Source: Vibrio navarrensis (GTDB lineage Bacteria; Pseudomonadota; Gammaproteobacteria; Enterobacterales; Vibrionaceae). Taken from it: a stretch of DNA of 64,000 nucleotides. How positions within the stretch are numbered: position 1 is the first letter of the stretch; every line of letters starts with the position of its first letter. Where the stretch lies: contig NZ_JMCG01000002.1 in NCBI RefSeq assembly GCF_000764325.1, positions 248,001-312,000 on the forward strand, in the 5' to 3' direction. A model generated the notes under the pieces. That model saw nothing but the letters and a program-made list of their open reading frames with translations, did no database searches and was not told the origin of the DNA. The position numbers and the translations under genes are program-made. Below, one piece after another: positions 37,374-48,511 of the stretch.

Positions 37374-40300
37374 ATGAAAAGAATGTTGATTAACGCAACT
37401 CAAAAAGAAGAGTTGCGTGTCGCTTTGGTTGATGGCCAGCGACTTTACGATTTGGATATCGAGAGTCCTGGGCATGAATCGAAGAAAGCAAATATCTATA
37501 AAGGGCGTATCACACGCGTTGAACCAAGCTTAGAAGCCGCATTCGTCGATTACGGTGCTGAGCGACACGGTTTCCTCCCTCTCAAAGAAATCGCCAAAGA
37601 ATACTTCCCTGATGGTTACACCTACCAAGGCCGTCCGAGCATTAAAGAAGTGCTAAAAGAAGGTCAGGAAGTGATCGTACAGATCGAGAAAGAAGAGCGT
37701 GGTAGTAAAGGCGCGGCTTTAACCACGTTCATCTCTTTGGCGGGCAGCTACTTAGTGCTGATGCCAAATAACCCTCGAGCAGGTGGTATTTCTCGCCGTA
37801 TCGAAGGTGACGAGAGAACCGATCTCAAAACGGCCTTAAGCACACTCGAACTACCACAAGGTATGGGCTTGATTGTCCGCACCGCAGGGGTAGGCAAAAG
37901 TGCAGAAGAACTCGAGTGGGATTTAAATGTACTGCTCAATCACTGGGCGGCAATCAAAGACGCTTCTGAATCAAATCCAGCACCGTTTTTGATCCACCAA
38001 GAGAGTAACGTCATTGTTCGTGCTATCCGCGATTATTTACGTCGCGACATTGGTGAGATCTTAATCGACAGCAACACCATTTTTGAACGTGCCAAAGAGC
38101 ACATTCAACTGGTTCGCCCAGACTTTATCAGCCGTGTGAAGAAGTACGATGGTGAAGTGCCGCTTTTCAGTCACTATCAAATTGAAAGCCAGATCGAGTC
38201 CGCATTCCAACGTGAAGTGCGCCTACCTTCTGGTGGTTCTATTGTTATTGATCCAACAGAAGCACTGACTTCAATTGATATCAACTCTGCCCGTGCAACT
38301 AAAGGCGGCGACATTGAAGAAACCGCTCTAAACACCAACTTAGAAGCAGCCGACGAAATCGCTCGCCAGTTGCGTCTGCGTGACTTAGGTGGTCTGGTGG
38401 TGATCGATTTCATTGATATGACACCAGTGCGCCACCAACGCGAAGTGGAAAACCGTTTGCGAGAAGCGGTACGTCTCGATCGTGCACGCGTACAAATTGG
38501 CCGCATTTCACGCTTTGGTCTGCTGGAAATGTCGCGTCAGCGCTTGAGCCCTTCTTTAGCAGAAGCAAGCCATCATATTTGTCCTCGTTGTAGCGGCACA
38601 GGTGTGGTTCGCGATAACGAATCTCTAGCGCTTTCTGTTTTGCGTTTAATTGAAGAAGAAGCACTGAAAGACAATACCGCCCAAGTATTGGCTGTGGTAC
38701 CTGTACCGATTGCTTCTTATCTGTTGAACGAAAAACGTCGCTCAGTGAACCACATTGAACGCATTCAAGAAGTGAAGATCACTGTGGTGCCAAACTCCGA
38801 CATGGAAACACCGCACTTTGAAGTGATCCGTGTACGCGAAGGCGAAGAGGTGGATCTGCTTTCTTACTTGCTACCGAAGAAACTGGAAGCAATGAAAGAA
38901 GCGGAAGGAAAAGAGAGTTCAGAAACAGAATTCAAGTCGAAACGCATTGAAGAACCTGTTTTGAAAGGTTTCGCTTCTCCGGCGCAATCGGCGCCTGCAC
39001 CAAAACCAGCACCACAAGTGAAAGAAGTAGAAGCTCAACCTCAGCCACAGCAGCCAGGCTTGTTTAGCCGCTTCTTTAGTGCGCTGGGTAACTTCCTGTT
39101 TGGCTCTGCACAAGACAAAGCTGAGACAGAGAAACAGCAGACGCAAAGCGAAGGCGAAAAAGACGACAAACGTCAGAAACGTGAACGTCACGATCGTAAT
39201 GATCGCCGTCTTAACAGTCGTGAGCCTCGTGACAACCGTGAACCTCGTGACAACAAACGTCGCCGTAAGCCACGTGACGAGAGTGCTACCGTAGAGTCCA
39301 CGCAAGATGAAAACGCGAAACCGCGCCAACAACAAAAGCGTAAGCCGAAAGCGGCTCCGGTGAAAGCAGAAGCACCTGTAGAAAACAAAGCGAACCCTAA
39401 AGTCGCGGAAAAAGGTTTACAGCTCGCTTCAGAAGCACAAGGGGCACAGAAGCTGGATTCTGTTAAAGCTAATGTGAAGGCAGAGAAAGTTAAAGAGCGT
39501 CGTCAGCGTCGTAAACTGAACAAATCTGTACGCGTGAAAGATCAGGTTCAAGACGAAACGGTAGAAGAAAACGTATTGGCTGCGACGCCTGCGCTAGAGC
39601 AAAACGAAAGTTTCGTTGCTACGCCAGTTGAAGCAGCGCTTCAAACCGCCGCAACCATTGATACAGACAATGTCGATGAGCAAGACGAAGATAAAGAGGC
39701 GAAACCACGCCGCAATCGTCGTTCGCCACGTCATCTTCGTGCCAGCGGGCAACGCCGTCGTCGTGGTCGTGACCGCCGTCCAAATCCTTTCCGCCTACGT
39801 AAAGGTGGTGTTGCGTCACCAGAAATGGCAATGGGTAAGGTAATGCCGCGCTACATTCCAAAACCAGTTGCGAAGAAAGAGCAAGTCGCGAAAGAGCCTG
39901 TGACAGAAACCGTTGTCAAATCAGCAGTGGTTTTACAAGGTGGTGTTGCTTGCCCAGAACTCGCCATGGGTAAAGTTATTGTTCGACGTGACAACCATGA
40001 ACAGCAGAAAGCAGACTCTGTTCAGCACAACCAAGCGGCTGTTGAAGTTATTGAGCAAGTGGCAACGCCTGTCGATGCACAAGAAGCTGTCATTGTGGCA
40101 GAAGAATCTTTCGTTGCAGCAAAGGAACCTACATCACAAGCAGACGTGGAAGCTGTGAACGAATCAGCTCAAGAAACGGCTGAACAGGTTTCGGTTGCCG
40201 TTGAAGAAACGGTTGATGAAACTAATGCTGAAGTGACGACTCTGGAAACGACTTCTTCTCAGGTAGAAAGCAAAGAGGAATCGGCAGAGAATCTGGTCAA

Positions 40301-40538
40301 AGTCGAAGCACCGGTAGAGGCAACTCAGCCCAAGCTGGAAAAGCAAGCGGTGAGTGCGCTATCTAAGCCACATGCCTTTGCGCCGATGACCAAAGCGCCT
40401 GGTCCACAGGAGTTGCGTGAGATTACCGTCGTCGCAGCCGCGTTCCGCTCTGAGCGTTACGTTCAACGCGGTGCCGGTAGTCAGGTGGCAACCAGCCAAG
40501 CTTCTGCTGAAATGGCAAAGCCGCAATCGACAAGCTAA
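37374..40538 (+). CDS. rne: Ribonuclease E
   Basis: The main endoribonuclease of mRNA decay and rRNA/tRNA processing, and scaffold of the degradosome. The catalytic half (about 1-510) shows the S1 domain ([21 protein letters not shown] in part), the Mg-binding Asp residues in SIDINSAR and VVIDFIDM, and the zinc link CPRCSGTG with Cys403 and Cys406. The unstructured C-terminal half contains Arg-rich RNA-binding blocks with a tandem REPRDN repeat. Two copies of a GGVA-PE-AMGKV motif lie at residues 811-823 and 856-868; this motif resembles the partner-binding end in E. coli. The total of 1054 residues is usual. Confidence 0.97.
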   Translation: MKRMLINATQKEELRVALVDGQRLYDLDIESPGHESKKANIYKGRITRVEPSLEAAFVDYGAERHGFLPLKEIAKEYFPDGYTYQGRPSIKEVLKEGQEVIVQIEKEERGSKGAALTTFISLAGSYLVLMPNNPRAGGISRRIEGDERTDLKTALSTLELPQGMGLIVRTAGVGKSAEELEWDLNVLLNHWAAIKDASESNPAPFLIHQESNVIVRAIRDYLRRDIGEILIDSNTIFERAKEHIQLVRPDFISRVKKYDGEVPLFSHYQIESQIESAFQREVRLPSGGSIVIDPTEALTSIDINSARATKGGDIEETALNTNLEAADEIARQLRLRDLGGLVVIDFIDMTPVRHQREVENRLREAVRLDRARVQIGRISRFGLLEMSRQRLSPSLAEASHHICPRCSGTGVVRDNESLALSVLRLIEEEALKDNTAQVLAVVPVPIASYLLNEKRRSVNHIERIQEVKITVVPNSDMETPHFEVIRVREGEEVDLLSYLLPKKLEAMKEAEGKESSETEFKSKRIEEPVLKGFASPAQSAPAPKPAPQVKEVEAQPQPQQPGLFSRFFSALGNFLFGSAQDKAETEKQQTQSEGEKDDKRQKRERHDRNDRRLNSREPRDNREPRDNKRRRKPRDESATVESTQDENAKPRQQQKRKPKAAPVKAEAPVENKANPKVAEKGLQLASEAQGAQKLDSVKANVKAEKVKERRQRRKLNKSVRVKDQVQDETVEENVLAATPALEQNESFVATPVEAALQTAATIDTDNVDEQDEDKEAKPRRNRRSPRHLRASGQRRRRGRDRRPNPFRLRKGGVASPEMAMGKVMPRYIPKPVAKKEQVAKEPVTETVVKSAVVLQGGVACPELAMGKVIVRRDNHEQQKADSVQHNQAAVEVIEQVATPVDAQEAVIVAEESFVAAKEPTSQADVEAVNESAQETAEQVSVAVEETVDETNAEVTTLETTSSQVESKEESAENLVKVEAPVEATQPKLEKQAVSALSKPHAFAPMTKAPGPQELREITVVAAAFRSERYVQRGAGSQVATSQASAEMAKPQSTS

Positions 40539-40555
40539 TCTAACCTCTCTAACTC

Positions 40556-40582
40556 AAAGGGCTACTGAACAGTAGCCCTTTT
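40556..40582. terminator. Bidirectional terminator between rne and the phosphatase gene
   Basis: AAAGGGCTACTG and CAGTAGCCCTTT form a perfect 12-bp stem with loop AA, flanked by T on one side and A on the other. It serves both convergent genes. Confidence 0.88.
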
Positions 40583-40595
40583 GCTATTTGAGCTT

Positions 40596-41051
40596 CTAGT
40601 TCTTGCACTTTTCCAAGATGGCATCTGCCGCCTGTTCAATCAGATCCAGCACCTGCTCAAACCCTGCATCACCACCATAGTAGGGATCAGGGATCTCATC
40701 ATGCTCGCAAGAGCAATGGCTCAAAAAGAGCGAAATCTTATGCTGGTACTGCGCAGGACAAATCGCAAAAAGATCGTGAAGATTTGCCTTATCTGCCGCA
40801 AAGACCATATCAAAGTACGCAAAATCCTCTCCTCTCACTTGCCGCGCTCGAACTCCTTGGAACGAGTAGCCTCTTTTCTCTCCAGCGCGTCGAGAACGAT
40901 GGTCTGGCTGCAATCCACTGTGATAGTCAATCGTCCCCGCTGAATCAATTTCTACCTCCATACCCAGATTCATTGCTTTAGCGCGCAGTACCGCTTCAGC
41001 CGTCGGAGAGCGGCAAATGTTTCCCATACATACAACCAATAGTTTTTTCAT
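40596..41051 (-). CDS. Low-molecular-weight protein tyrosine phosphatase
   Basis: A 151-residue cytoplasmic phosphatase. The catalytic loop is CMGNICRSP at residues 8-16 (Cys nucleophile, Arg for phosphate) and the general acid Asp is in IPDPYYGG at about 117. The family includes Wzb partners of tyrosine kinases in capsule synthesis and arsenate reductase-like proteins. No capsule genes lie nearby, so the substrate is unknown. The first ATG has no strong Shine-Dalgarno sequence, but the N-terminus KKLLVVCMGNIC is complete. Confidence 0.93.
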   Translation of the reverse strand: MKKLLVVCMGNICRSPTAEAVLRAKAMNLGMEVEIDSAGTIDYHSGLQPDHRSRRAGEKRGYSFQGVRARQVRGEDFAYFDMVFAADKANLHDLFAICPAQYQHKISLFLSHCSCEHDEIPDPYYGGDAGFEQVLDLIEQAADAILEKCKN

Positions 41052-41227
41052 CGCTTCATCCTTGGTAATCGCCTTCTTTCAAACTCTGACTCTAACAAGC
41101 GACAACATTTTTCTAAAGAAAATGCTTTTTAGCGTGCACCATTTCTATTTAACCCTAATGATTACAAGTACTTTGTAGTTAGGTTTTCCGTTACTATGGC
41201 GAAAAGGTAAATATTATTGGAGTTGAT

Positions 41228-41833
41228 ATGCACTCGGAAGAGAACAAAGAGAGTCGCCATAAGGAACGACAGCAGAAAATTAAACAGCAAGTCGATGCCA
41301 AAATCGCCGCCGCACAGGAAGAAAAAGGCTTGTTACTGGTGATCACAGGCAATGGCAAAGGCAAGTCCACTTCCGGCTTTGGCACCATTGCTCGTGCCGT
41401 CGGCCACGGCAAAAAATGCGCAGTGGCGCAATTTATTAAAGGGACCTGGGACAATGGCGAACGCAATTTGCTGGAAAAACTAGGCGTTGAGTTTCAAGTC
41501 ATGGCGACCGGTTTTACTTGGGAAACTCAAAACAAAGAGACGGATACCCAAGCCGCACAGCAAGTTTGGCAAGAGTGCAAGCGCATGCTCAAAGATGAAT
41601 CACTAGACGTGCTTCTTTTTGACGAACTCACCTACATGGTCAGCTATGGTTATATTGATTTAGATGATGTGGTGGATGCGCTAGCGCAGCGTCCTCACAT
41701 GCAATCGGTGGTGATCACCGGGCGCGGTGCACATCGCACTCTGATCGAAATGGCGGACACTGTCTCTGAAGTGAGAAATGTGAAACACGCTTTTGAATCC
41801 GGTATCAAAGCATTGAAAGGGGTTGATTGGTAG
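41228..41833 (+). CDS. btuR: Corrinoid adenosyltransferase
   Basis: BtuR (CobO, CobA) adenosylates cob(I)alamin or cobinamide to form coenzyme B12. The 201-residue protein has an N-terminal amphipathic helix, the P-loop ITGNGKGKSTSGFG at about 40-53 and the Walker B DVLLFDELTY at about 130-139. TGRGAHRTLIEMAD near the C-terminus is typical. TTGGAG lies 6 bases before the ATG. No other cobalamin gene is nearby, consistent with a salvage role. Confidence 0.95.
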   Translation: MHSEENKESRHKERQQKIKQQVDAKIAAAQEEKGLLLVITGNGKGKSTSGFGTIARAVGHGKKCAVAQFIKGTWDNGERNLLEKLGVEFQVMATGFTWETQNKETDTQAAQQVWQECKRMLKDESLDVLLFDELTYMVSYGYIDLDDVVDALAQRPHMQSVVITGRGAHRTLIEMADTVSEVRNVKHAFESGIKALKGVDW

Positions 41834-41858
41834 CCTTTTCCTCGTCACACATCGCTTG

Positions 41859-41890
41859 CAATAAGGGCGACTTAATGGTCGCCCTTATTG
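41859..41890. terminator. Bidirectional terminator between btuR and asmA
   Basis: CAATAAGGGCGAC and GTCGCCCTTATTG form a perfect 13-bp stem with loop TTAATG. It lies between two convergent genes. Confidence 0.85.
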
Positions 41891-41916
41891 TGTTTAGTTT
41901 AATTTACTTATTGCGT

Positions 41917-44025
41917 TTAGTTGAACAGTCCTTTTAACAATCCATCCACCGCTTGCTTGGTTTTTTCATCTTTGATCTTATCGGTCAACTTCTCGACTCC
42001 GCGGTCGATCTCTTTTTGCGCTTTCTGCTTGAGCACATCGTCAAACACTAGCTTGAATTTTGGATCCGCCCAACTGCCTGAAATGTTGATAGGAATTGTC
42101 ACGTCTCTCAGTTCATCAATATCCTTACCACCCTGACCTTCTAACGTGCCAACAATGGAAGTACTGACCGTAAAATCAACCGTTTGATTGATGTAGTTTG
42201 CTTCTCCTTTCCCACGAATACGCAGTAGCGGAGATTGCATGTGCATGTTATTGGTTGTCACCTTGCCTTTGTTCAACGTCAACGTTGCCGTCATTGAACT
42301 GAAGTCGGTTTTTTGTACTCCATCGGTCGCGTCTAACTTTTCACCTTTAATCTTGGCGTAGTTTTCACGAATCATCTGCGCGACGTTAATTCCGTTGACG
42401 GCACCATCAGCAAAATTGATTTCAACTGTACCGACAAGGTTTTTCTGAATACCGCTTGGCGTTAAGCTTGCACCCTTGACATCAACATCGATATTACCCG
42501 TACCTTCCAGCTTGTCGTTTTGTGCCACATCTACCAATAGCGGTTGCACTTGGACACCTTTGATGCGCTTTTTCACACTATAAGTGGCGGGTGATCGGCG
42601 GGCATCCAGTTTCGCACTGGCGTTGATAGAGCCTTGATAGAGATTGGCATCAAAGCGATCTAAGGTCGCGATACCACGGTTCACAGTGAACTTGGTGATG
42701 ACATTTTGCAGCTTGGCATTGTTGGCTTTGAACTTATCAATGTTTACTTGACCGATCACATCCAACGTTTTTAACGCGCTCAGATCAGGCTCAACGTCGT
42801 TGTTTACCTCTGGATGCGCTTCTTTGTCATTGCTGCTGTTTGTGCTTGCCGTTTCTTGCGATGGCTTGGTTAGGCCGAGAAATTCATCGAGATCAATCTC
42901 TGGGCTGTGCAGCGAAAAACGCACTTGGGGAATCTCAGCTAACGTCACATCGGCTTTACCGTCTAAAGCAATGGCGTTGGCGGTCAGTTTATTAAGCACA
43001 AGCGATAAATGGCTGCGCGGCACATCAAAGGTCACCTCAGAGCTCATTGCCACCTTCATCGGTGATTGAGGCAGTGATTCCCCATCGAGTTGAGATTCCA
43101 ACTGGAATGCCTTCACCATCACGGTACTGATTGCCGCATCCACATGCAACTGCGCCGAGCCGTTGGCCGAAAGGTCCATACCGGATGCTTGGCCTTTGAC
43201 TGCAAAGGTCAGTGCGTTGTCTTTATCAAACTCGAACGTGTCCAGCACCAACTTGATGCTATCCATCTTCGTGGCTGGATCGCTAAACTGACTGTTCAGC
43301 TCAATATTGCGCAGAGCATAAGAAGAGAAATCTTGCGCCAACTGAAACTCTAGCTTGCCGTTTGCGCTGAACTGTTGCTGGTTGTTTTTTCCTTTGGCTG
43401 AAAACTCCGCTTTAGTCCATTGCTCAAAGGCAAACTCTGAAAGTGAGAAATTCACATCATAGAGTTCAAGTGAAGTACCCGCTTGTCTATCTTGGTTAAC
43501 GAGTTTGGCATTGCTCACCGTGATCCCTGCCAGCTCAATACGCCACTCTGCCGCCACGCTAGCTTGCTGTGGAGCATCCGCAGGGGGCTCCGAGATCACC
43601 TCTTGTTGAGCCGTCTCTTGCTGCGTTTTTTGTTGCTGAGTCAACGCATCAATATTCTTTTGCCCATCTTTACGCGTCTCTAAATGAAATTCCGCACCAT
43701 CAAGGCGAACATCACCAATCTGCAAGACTTTATCGAGCAGAGGCATCACCGAGATATCGATCCCAACGTTCTCAACTTTAAATAAGTTTTCTTGAGAAAA
43801 GCCCTGAGGATTCTTTAATTCCGTTTTGCCTAGAGCAAAACCAATCGAAGGAAAAAATTGCCATTCAATGTCACCTTCAATCACCAACTCTAAACCCGTT
43901 TGCTTGGCCACTTGTTCGGTGATCAGCGGTTTAAATTGATTGGGGTTCACTAAGGTCACTAGCGCTATCACTGCAATCACGACAACCGCGATAGACGCAG
44001 CCAAAATAAGGAACAGTTTTTTCAT
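41917..44025 (-). CDS. asmA: AsmA-family protein
   Basis: An AsmA-family protein of 702 residues with an N-terminal membrane anchor (about 3-25) and a large periplasmic part. AsmA-type proteins are now viewed as bridges for phospholipid transport or as outer membrane assembly factors. The N-terminal domain shows VNPNQFKPLITEQVAKQTGLEL in part, typical of AsmA. The C-terminal AsmA_2 region includes GTVEINFADGAVNGINVAQM (in part) and MQSPLLRIRGKGEANY. A Gln-rich linker lies around residues 135-155. I start at the ATG at 44025 (MKKLFLILAA) with AAGGAA upstream, not at 44043. Confidence 0.93.
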   Translation of the reverse strand: MKKLFLILAASIAVVVIAVIALVTLVNPNQFKPLITEQVAKQTGLELVIEGDIEWQFFPSIGFALGKTELKNPQGFSQENLFKVENVGIDISVMPLLDKVLQIGDVRLDGAEFHLETRKDGQKNIDALTQQQKTQQETAQQEVISEPPADAPQQASVAAEWRIELAGITVSNAKLVNQDRQAGTSLELYDVNFSLSEFAFEQWTKAEFSAKGKNNQQQFSANGKLEFQLAQDFSSYALRNIELNSQFSDPATKMDSIKLVLDTFEFDKDNALTFAVKGQASGMDLSANGSAQLHVDAAISTVMVKAFQLESQLDGESLPQSPMKVAMSSEVTFDVPRSHLSLVLNKLTANAIALDGKADVTLAEIPQVRFSLHSPEIDLDEFLGLTKPSQETASTNSSNDKEAHPEVNNDVEPDLSALKTLDVIGQVNIDKFKANNAKLQNVITKFTVNRGIATLDRFDANLYQGSINASAKLDARRSPATYSVKKRIKGVQVQPLLVDVAQNDKLEGTGNIDVDVKGASLTPSGIQKNLVGTVEINFADGAVNGINVAQMIRENYAKIKGEKLDATDGVQKTDFSSMTATLTLNKGKVTTNNMHMQSPLLRIRGKGEANYINQTVDFTVSTSIVGTLEGQGGKDIDELRDVTIPINISGSWADPKFKLVFDDVLKQKAQKEIDRGVEKLTDKIKDEKTKQAVDGLLKGLFN

Positions 44026-44103
44026 ATGCGTATTCCTTTGCATGCAAGAGTTGAGACAAGAACAGAGAAAACACCTATTTTGCGCCGTTCTTGCTCCAAA
44101 AAA

Positions 44104-44130
44104 GAAAGTGGCACTTAAAGTGCCACTTTC
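44104..44130 (-). terminator. Terminator after udk
   Basis: GAAAGTGGCACTT and AAGTGCCACTTTC form a 12-13-bp stem. On the minus strand it is followed by CTTTTTTGG. It lies about 37 bases past the udk stop, before asmA. Confidence 0.85.
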
Positions 44131-44166
44131 TCAAATAAAAATAAAGCTCGCTGACGAGACAATGAC

Positions 44167-44808
44167 TTAAGCTTTCAATAGTTTTGCAATGTGCGCTTTC
44201 AGTACATCAATCGCAATGCGGTTTTTACCACCACGAGGGACAATAATGTCCGCGTACTGTTTTGAAGGCTCAATAAACTGCATAAACATTGGGCGCACAG
44301 TCTGCTGGTACTGTTTCAGCACCGATTCCATGGTACGGCCGCGCTCTTCTACATCACGTTTCACACGACGCAGCAGACAGATATCCAGTGGCGTATCCAT
44401 AAAGACGGTCGCGTGCATTAAGTCACGCAAACGCGGATCGGTCAAAAGCAAGATGCCTTCTAGGATGATCACTTTTTTCGGCGTCATGGTAGTGGTATTG
44501 GCCGTGCGAGTATGTTCAGTATAGCTGTACTCAGGGACTTCAACCGCTTCACCTCGGGTGAGCTTTTCTAGGTGCTCGCAAAGCAGATCGTGGTCGAGTG
44601 CGCTCGGGTGGTCGTAGTTAGTTTTAACGCGTTCTTCCATGCTCAAATGGCTTTGATCATTGTAGTAGCAATCTTCCGTAATCACACCGATTTGATGGTC
44701 GCCTACTTTGGCACGAAGTTCATTATAGATCGTGCTGGCAATCAGACTTTTTCCAGAAGCTGACGCGCCCGCAATACCGACGATGACGCATTGATTATTC
44801 TCAGACAT
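44167..44808 (-). CDS. udk: Uridine kinase
   Basis: Phosphorylates uridine and cytidine in pyrimidine salvage. The 213-residue protein has the P-loop [11 protein letters not shown] at about 13-23, the nucleoside-binding [13 protein letters not shown] at about 45-57, and NYDHPSALD at about 66-74. The ATG at 44808 (MSENNQ) matches the family start. A GTG 9 bases upstream is the alternative. The udk-asmA order is as in E. coli, where a dcd gene follows; it is absent here. Confidence 0.95.
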   Translation of the reverse strand: MSENNQCVIVGIAGASASGKSLIASTIYNELRAKVGDHQIGVITEDCYYNDQSHLSMEERVKTNYDHPSALDHDLLCEHLEKLTRGEAVEVPEYSYTEHTRTANTTTMTPKKVIILEGILLLTDPRLRDLMHATVFMDTPLDICLLRRVKRDVEERGRTMESVLKQYQQTVRPMFMQFIEPSKQYADIIVPRGGKNRIAIDVLKAHIAKLLKA

Positions 44809-44933
44809 TAGTTGCACCCGATGATGATTTTGTAGCAGTAGGAATAGATAAACCGCCTGATTATAGGGAGTTCATCCTTTAGATACTAGTCGCTTTTCCT
44901 GCTTTAACGCCCTTTTCTCCGGTGGCGGAGAAC

Positions 44934-44968
44934 AAAAAACCAAGCAAACGATTACTTGGTCTTTTTTT
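44934..44968 (-). terminator. Terminator after apbC
   Basis: ACCAAG (44939-44944) and CTTGGT (44955-44960) form a short stem with flanking A and T runs. It lies about 25 bases past the apbC stop. The stem is only 6 bp plus flanking A-T pairs. Confidence 0.6.
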
Positions 44969-44990
44969 CATCCAAAATCGACGGGCTTAT

Positions 44991-46067
44991 TTAATCAAGC
45001 CGAGTGTAGAGAATGGTCTCTGGTTTTGCCTTTCCTTGCCAGTACAACGCACTGCATATACGCTCCGCAAGCTGATAATAGCGCTGCGCGTGTTCACTTT
45101 CTGGTCGCCGACAAACCGTTGGCACACCAGCGTCAATGTCTTCGCGCATCTCAATATGCAGTGGGATCTGGCTTAGCAGAGCAAGTCCATACTCTTTGGC
45201 CATCTCTTCACCACCACCATGGCCGAAAATCGCCTCTTGGGCCCCGCAGTGTCGGCAAATATGGTAACTCATGTTCTCAACCACACCGAGCACCGGTACG
45301 CCTACTTTACGAAACATCGCGGCCCCTTTGCGCGCATCCGCCAACGCAAGATCTTGCGGCGTGGTGACGATAACACTGCCTGCCACTGGCACTTGCTGTG
45401 ATAAGGTCAGTTGAATGTCACCGGTACCGGGAGGCATGTCGATGACTAAATAGTCGAGATCCGGCCACTGAGTTTCATTGAGCAATTGCGCCAGCGCTTT
45501 GGAAGCCATCGGCCCGCGCCAAATAGCGGCTTCGTTTTGATCCACTAAGTAACCGATTGAGTTGGTATAGATGCCATGCGCCAGCACGGGTTGCATCCAT
45601 TTTCCCTGCTCGACGTCTGGCTTTTTATTTAGTGTGCCGAGCATAAGCGGCAAAGACGGGCCATAAATATCGGCATCAAGCAATCCGACCTTTGCGCCAC
45701 TGGCCGCTATCGCCAGTGCCAAATTAACCGCCGTAGTAGATTTGCCCACACCGCCTTTGGCGGAGGTAACCGCGATGATGTTTTTTACTCCACTTACAGC
45801 GTGAGCAACTGGCGTTTCCATCGCTTTGACTCGCTGCTCAATAGTGAACCCCACCTTAGCCGCCTCGCCGCTTGCTTGCTGCTGCTCTACCCAACTCGTC
45901 AACGCTTCGATCAACGATTTGGCAGCAAAAGGCAGCGTGATGTGCAGCCCACCATCGGCTTTTAAACTCACCACACCGTGCATATCTGCCCACTGCGGTA
46001 TCAAAGCCCAATGTTCGAACTGATTAAGCCAATAAGAGAAATCTTGTTTTGAAGTGAATTGACGCAT
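44991..46067 (-). CDS. apbC: Iron-sulfur cluster carrier protein ApbC (Mrp)
   Basis: An Mrp/NBP35-type P-loop ATPase that binds and transfers Fe-S clusters. The 358-residue protein has an N-terminal MIP18-like part (about 1-85), the deviant Walker A SAKGGVGKSTTAVNLA at about 101-116, DMPPGTGDIQLTLSQ at about 209-223, and the bridging-cluster Cys pair HICRHC at about 272-275. It diverges from metG across 160 bases, the arrangement known in E. coli for mrp/metG. Confidence 0.95.
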   Translation of the reverse strand: MRQFTSKQDFSYWLNQFEHWALIPQWADMHGVVSLKADGGLHITLPFAAKSLIEALTSWVEQQQASGEAAKVGFTIEQRVKAMETPVAHAVSGVKNIIAVTSAKGGVGKSTTAVNLALAIAASGAKVGLLDADIYGPSLPLMLGTLNKKPDVEQGKWMQPVLAHGIYTNSIGYLVDQNEAAIWRGPMASKALAQLLNETQWPDLDYLVIDMPPGTGDIQLTLSQQVPVAGSVIVTTPQDLALADARKGAAMFRKVGVPVLGVVENMSYHICRHCGAQEAIFGHGGGEEMAKEYGLALLSQIPLHIEMREDIDAGVPTVCRRPESEHAQRYYQLAERICSALYWQGKAKPETILYTRLD

Positions 46068-46227
46068 ATCGCCTCCTCTGTTGACTGCATCCTATCACCG
46101 AGTAAAGCACGACTGAACCCCAAAAAAACCAGGTGATTATCCTCTGTCACACCTTGGACTTACCGATTTACTGAGTTAGTATTATCAATCAAATTTTTAT
46201 ACCTATCGAGAAAAGCGAATATTAAGT

Positions 46228-48300
46228 ATGGCAAACGATCCAAGAAACTTTCCCCCAAGGAAATTGCTGGTAACTTGTGCCCTTCCGTACGCTAACGGTT
46301 CGATCCACCTTGGTCATATGCTTGAGCATATCCAAGCGGACATTTGGGTTCGTTACCAACGCCTACGCGGCAACATTGTAAATTTCATCTGTGCTGACGA
46401 TGCTCACGGCACGCCAATCATGCTTAAAGCTCAACAGATGGGTATGTCGCCAGAGGAGATGATCGCTGCGGTCAACGTGGAGCACCAGAAGGACTTTGCT
46501 GGCTTTGATATCAGCTTTGATAACTACCACAGCACGCATTCAGACGAGAACCGCGAGCTGGCTTCGCACATCTATCTACAACTGAAGAAAAATGGCTTTA
46601 TCTCTAGCCGTACTATTTCTCAGTTGTTCGACCCTGAAAAAGAGATGTTCCTACCGGATCGTTTCGTTAAAGGGACGTGCCCAAAATGTAAGTCAGAAGA
46701 CCAATACGGCGACAACTGTGACGCTTGTGGCGAAACCTACAGCCCAACTGAACTGATTAACCCGAAATCAGCGGTATCAGGCGCCACACCAGTTATGAAA
46801 GATTCAGAGCACTTCTTCTTCGACCTGCCTCAGTTTGAAAGCATGCTCAAAGAGTGGACTCGCTCTGGCTCTCTTCAAACTGAAACCGCCAACAAAATGC
46901 AAGAGTGGTTTGAGTCGGGCCTGCAGCAGTGGGATATCTCCCGTGATGCACCTTACTTCGGTTTTGAAATTCCAGGCGAAAAAGACAAGTTTTTCTACGT
47001 TTGGCTAGATGCGCCAATCGGCTACATGGGTTCATTCAAAAACCTATGTGATAAGCGTGATGATCTTGATTTCGATGAATACTGGAACAAAGACAGCAAA
47101 ACAGAACTGTACCATTTCATCGGTAAAGACATCGTTTACTTCCACAGCCTGTTCTGGCCAGCGATGCTAGACGGTGCTGGTTTCCGTAAGCCAAACAACG
47201 TTTTTGTTCATGGCTACGTTACGGTCAACGGCGCTAAGATGTCTAAGTCTAAAGGTACTTTCATCAAAGCAAGTACTTACCTAGAGCATTTAGATCCTGA
47301 GTGCCTACGTTACTACTACGCAGCAAAGCTGAACAGCCGTATTGACGACCTAGATCTTAACCTTGAAGACTTTACTCAGCGCGTCAACGCCGATGTGGTG
47401 AACAAGATCGTCAACCTAGCATCGCGTAACGCTGGTTTCATTGCCAAGCGCTTTGAAGGCAAGCTCGCTGAAAACTTCGTCGAGCCAGAGCTTTACAACG
47501 AATTTGTTGCCGCGGCAGAGCGTATCGCAGAACTTTACGAAGCGCGTGAGTTTGGTCGTGCGATCCGTGAAATCACCGCGTTGGCGGACAAAGCCAACCA
47601 ATACGTTGATGAAAAAGCGCCTTGGGTTGTGGCAAAACAAGAAGGTAAAGATCAGGAACTGCAGGAAATCTGTTCTGTTGGTATTAACCTGTTCCGCGTT
47701 CTGATGACTTACTTGAAGCCTGTGATGCCAGCGCTTGCTGCTCGCACTGAGGCTTTCTTAAATCAAGAGCTGACGTGGGAAGGGATTGCTCAGCCATTAA
47801 CGGCACACGAAATTACCGCGTTTAAAGCGCTGTTCAATCGTATCGATCCGAAAAACATCGAAGCCATGATTGAAGCATCAAAAGAAGATGCGGCGGCTGA
47901 AATGGCGGCAAAAGAGAAAGCGGAAGCCTCTAATGCAGCTCAAGAGACTGAGCTCAGCAAAGATCCAATTGCCGATGAAATTGAATTCGATGACTTCGCA
48001 AAAGTTGACCTTCGTATTGCCAAAATCGTGTCTTGTGAATCGGTGCCAAAAGCGGACAAACTTTTGAAATTCCAATTGGATATCGGCGGTGAAATGCGTC
48101 AAGTTTTCTCTGGCATTAAAGCCGCTTACAACCCCGAGGATCTGGTTGGTAAATACACTGTTGTGGTTGCTAACCTCAAACCACGTAAGATGAAGTTTGG
48201 CATGTCTGAAGGCATGATCCTAGCGGCAGGCCCTGGTGGCAAAGATCTCTGGATCCTTGAGCCGCATGAAGGCGCGCAGCCTGGCATGCGTGTGATGTAA
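46228..48300 (+). CDS. metG: Methionyl-tRNA synthetase
   Basis: Charges tRNA-Met. The 690-residue class I synthetase has the HIGH-type motif IHLGHMLEH at about 22-30, zinc knuckles (CPKC and CDAC at about 150-170), and KMSKSKGTF at about 337-345. It has a C-terminal dimerisation and tRNA-binding OB fold ([13 protein letters not shown] at about 590-602). The C-terminal linker is Ala/Glu/Lys-rich. It is a full-length dimeric type. A strong terminator follows at 48329-48358. Confidence 0.97.
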   Translation: MANDPRNFPPRKLLVTCALPYANGSIHLGHMLEHIQADIWVRYQRLRGNIVNFICADDAHGTPIMLKAQQMGMSPEEMIAAVNVEHQKDFAGFDISFDNYHSTHSDENRELASHIYLQLKKNGFISSRTISQLFDPEKEMFLPDRFVKGTCPKCKSEDQYGDNCDACGETYSPTELINPKSAVSGATPVMKDSEHFFFDLPQFESMLKEWTRSGSLQTETANKMQEWFESGLQQWDISRDAPYFGFEIPGEKDKFFYVWLDAPIGYMGSFKNLCDKRDDLDFDEYWNKDSKTELYHFIGKDIVYFHSLFWPAMLDGAGFRKPNNVFVHGYVTVNGAKMSKSKGTFIKASTYLEHLDPECLRYYYAAKLNSRIDDLDLNLEDFTQRVNADVVNKIVNLASRNAGFIAKRFEGKLAENFVEPELYNEFVAAAERIAELYEAREFGRAIREITALADKANQYVDEKAPWVVAKQEGKDQELQEICSVGINLFRVLMTYLKPVMPALAARTEAFLNQELTWEGIAQPLTAHEITAFKALFNRIDPKNIEAMIEASKEDAAAEMAAKEKAEASNAAQETELSKDPIADEIEFDDFAKVDLRIAKIVSCESVPKADKLLKFQLDIGGEMRQVFSGIKAAYNPEDLVGKYTVVVANLKPRKMKFGMSEGMILAAGPGGKDLWILEPHEGAQPGMRVM

Positions 48301-48328
48301 CCCGCCGCCAACCTTTTACTTCTCTCCA

Positions 48329-48358
48329 AGCCTCGCGATATAAATGCGAGGCTTTTTT
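48329..48358 (+). terminator. Rho-independent terminator after metG
   Basis: AGCCTCGC and GCGAGGCT form an 8-bp stem with a 9-base loop, followed by TTTTTT. Confidence 0.9.
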
Positions 48359-48511
48359 GTGTCCTATTTCACACTTTTGGTGATGACTGCACCAAATTGG
48401 CACAGAAATTTTCACTAGAAAAATCTAACCATTTGAATTTAAACAATTAATATTCTGGCATTAAACCTGCTCTACCCCTTTGTGGCTAGGAACGCATACA
48501 AGGAGTAAGTT

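Noticed and set aside
39190..39260. Short near-identical 18-base tandem copies
   Set aside because: They encode the REPRDN repeat in the RNA-binding part of RNase E, not a CRISPR or mobile repeat.
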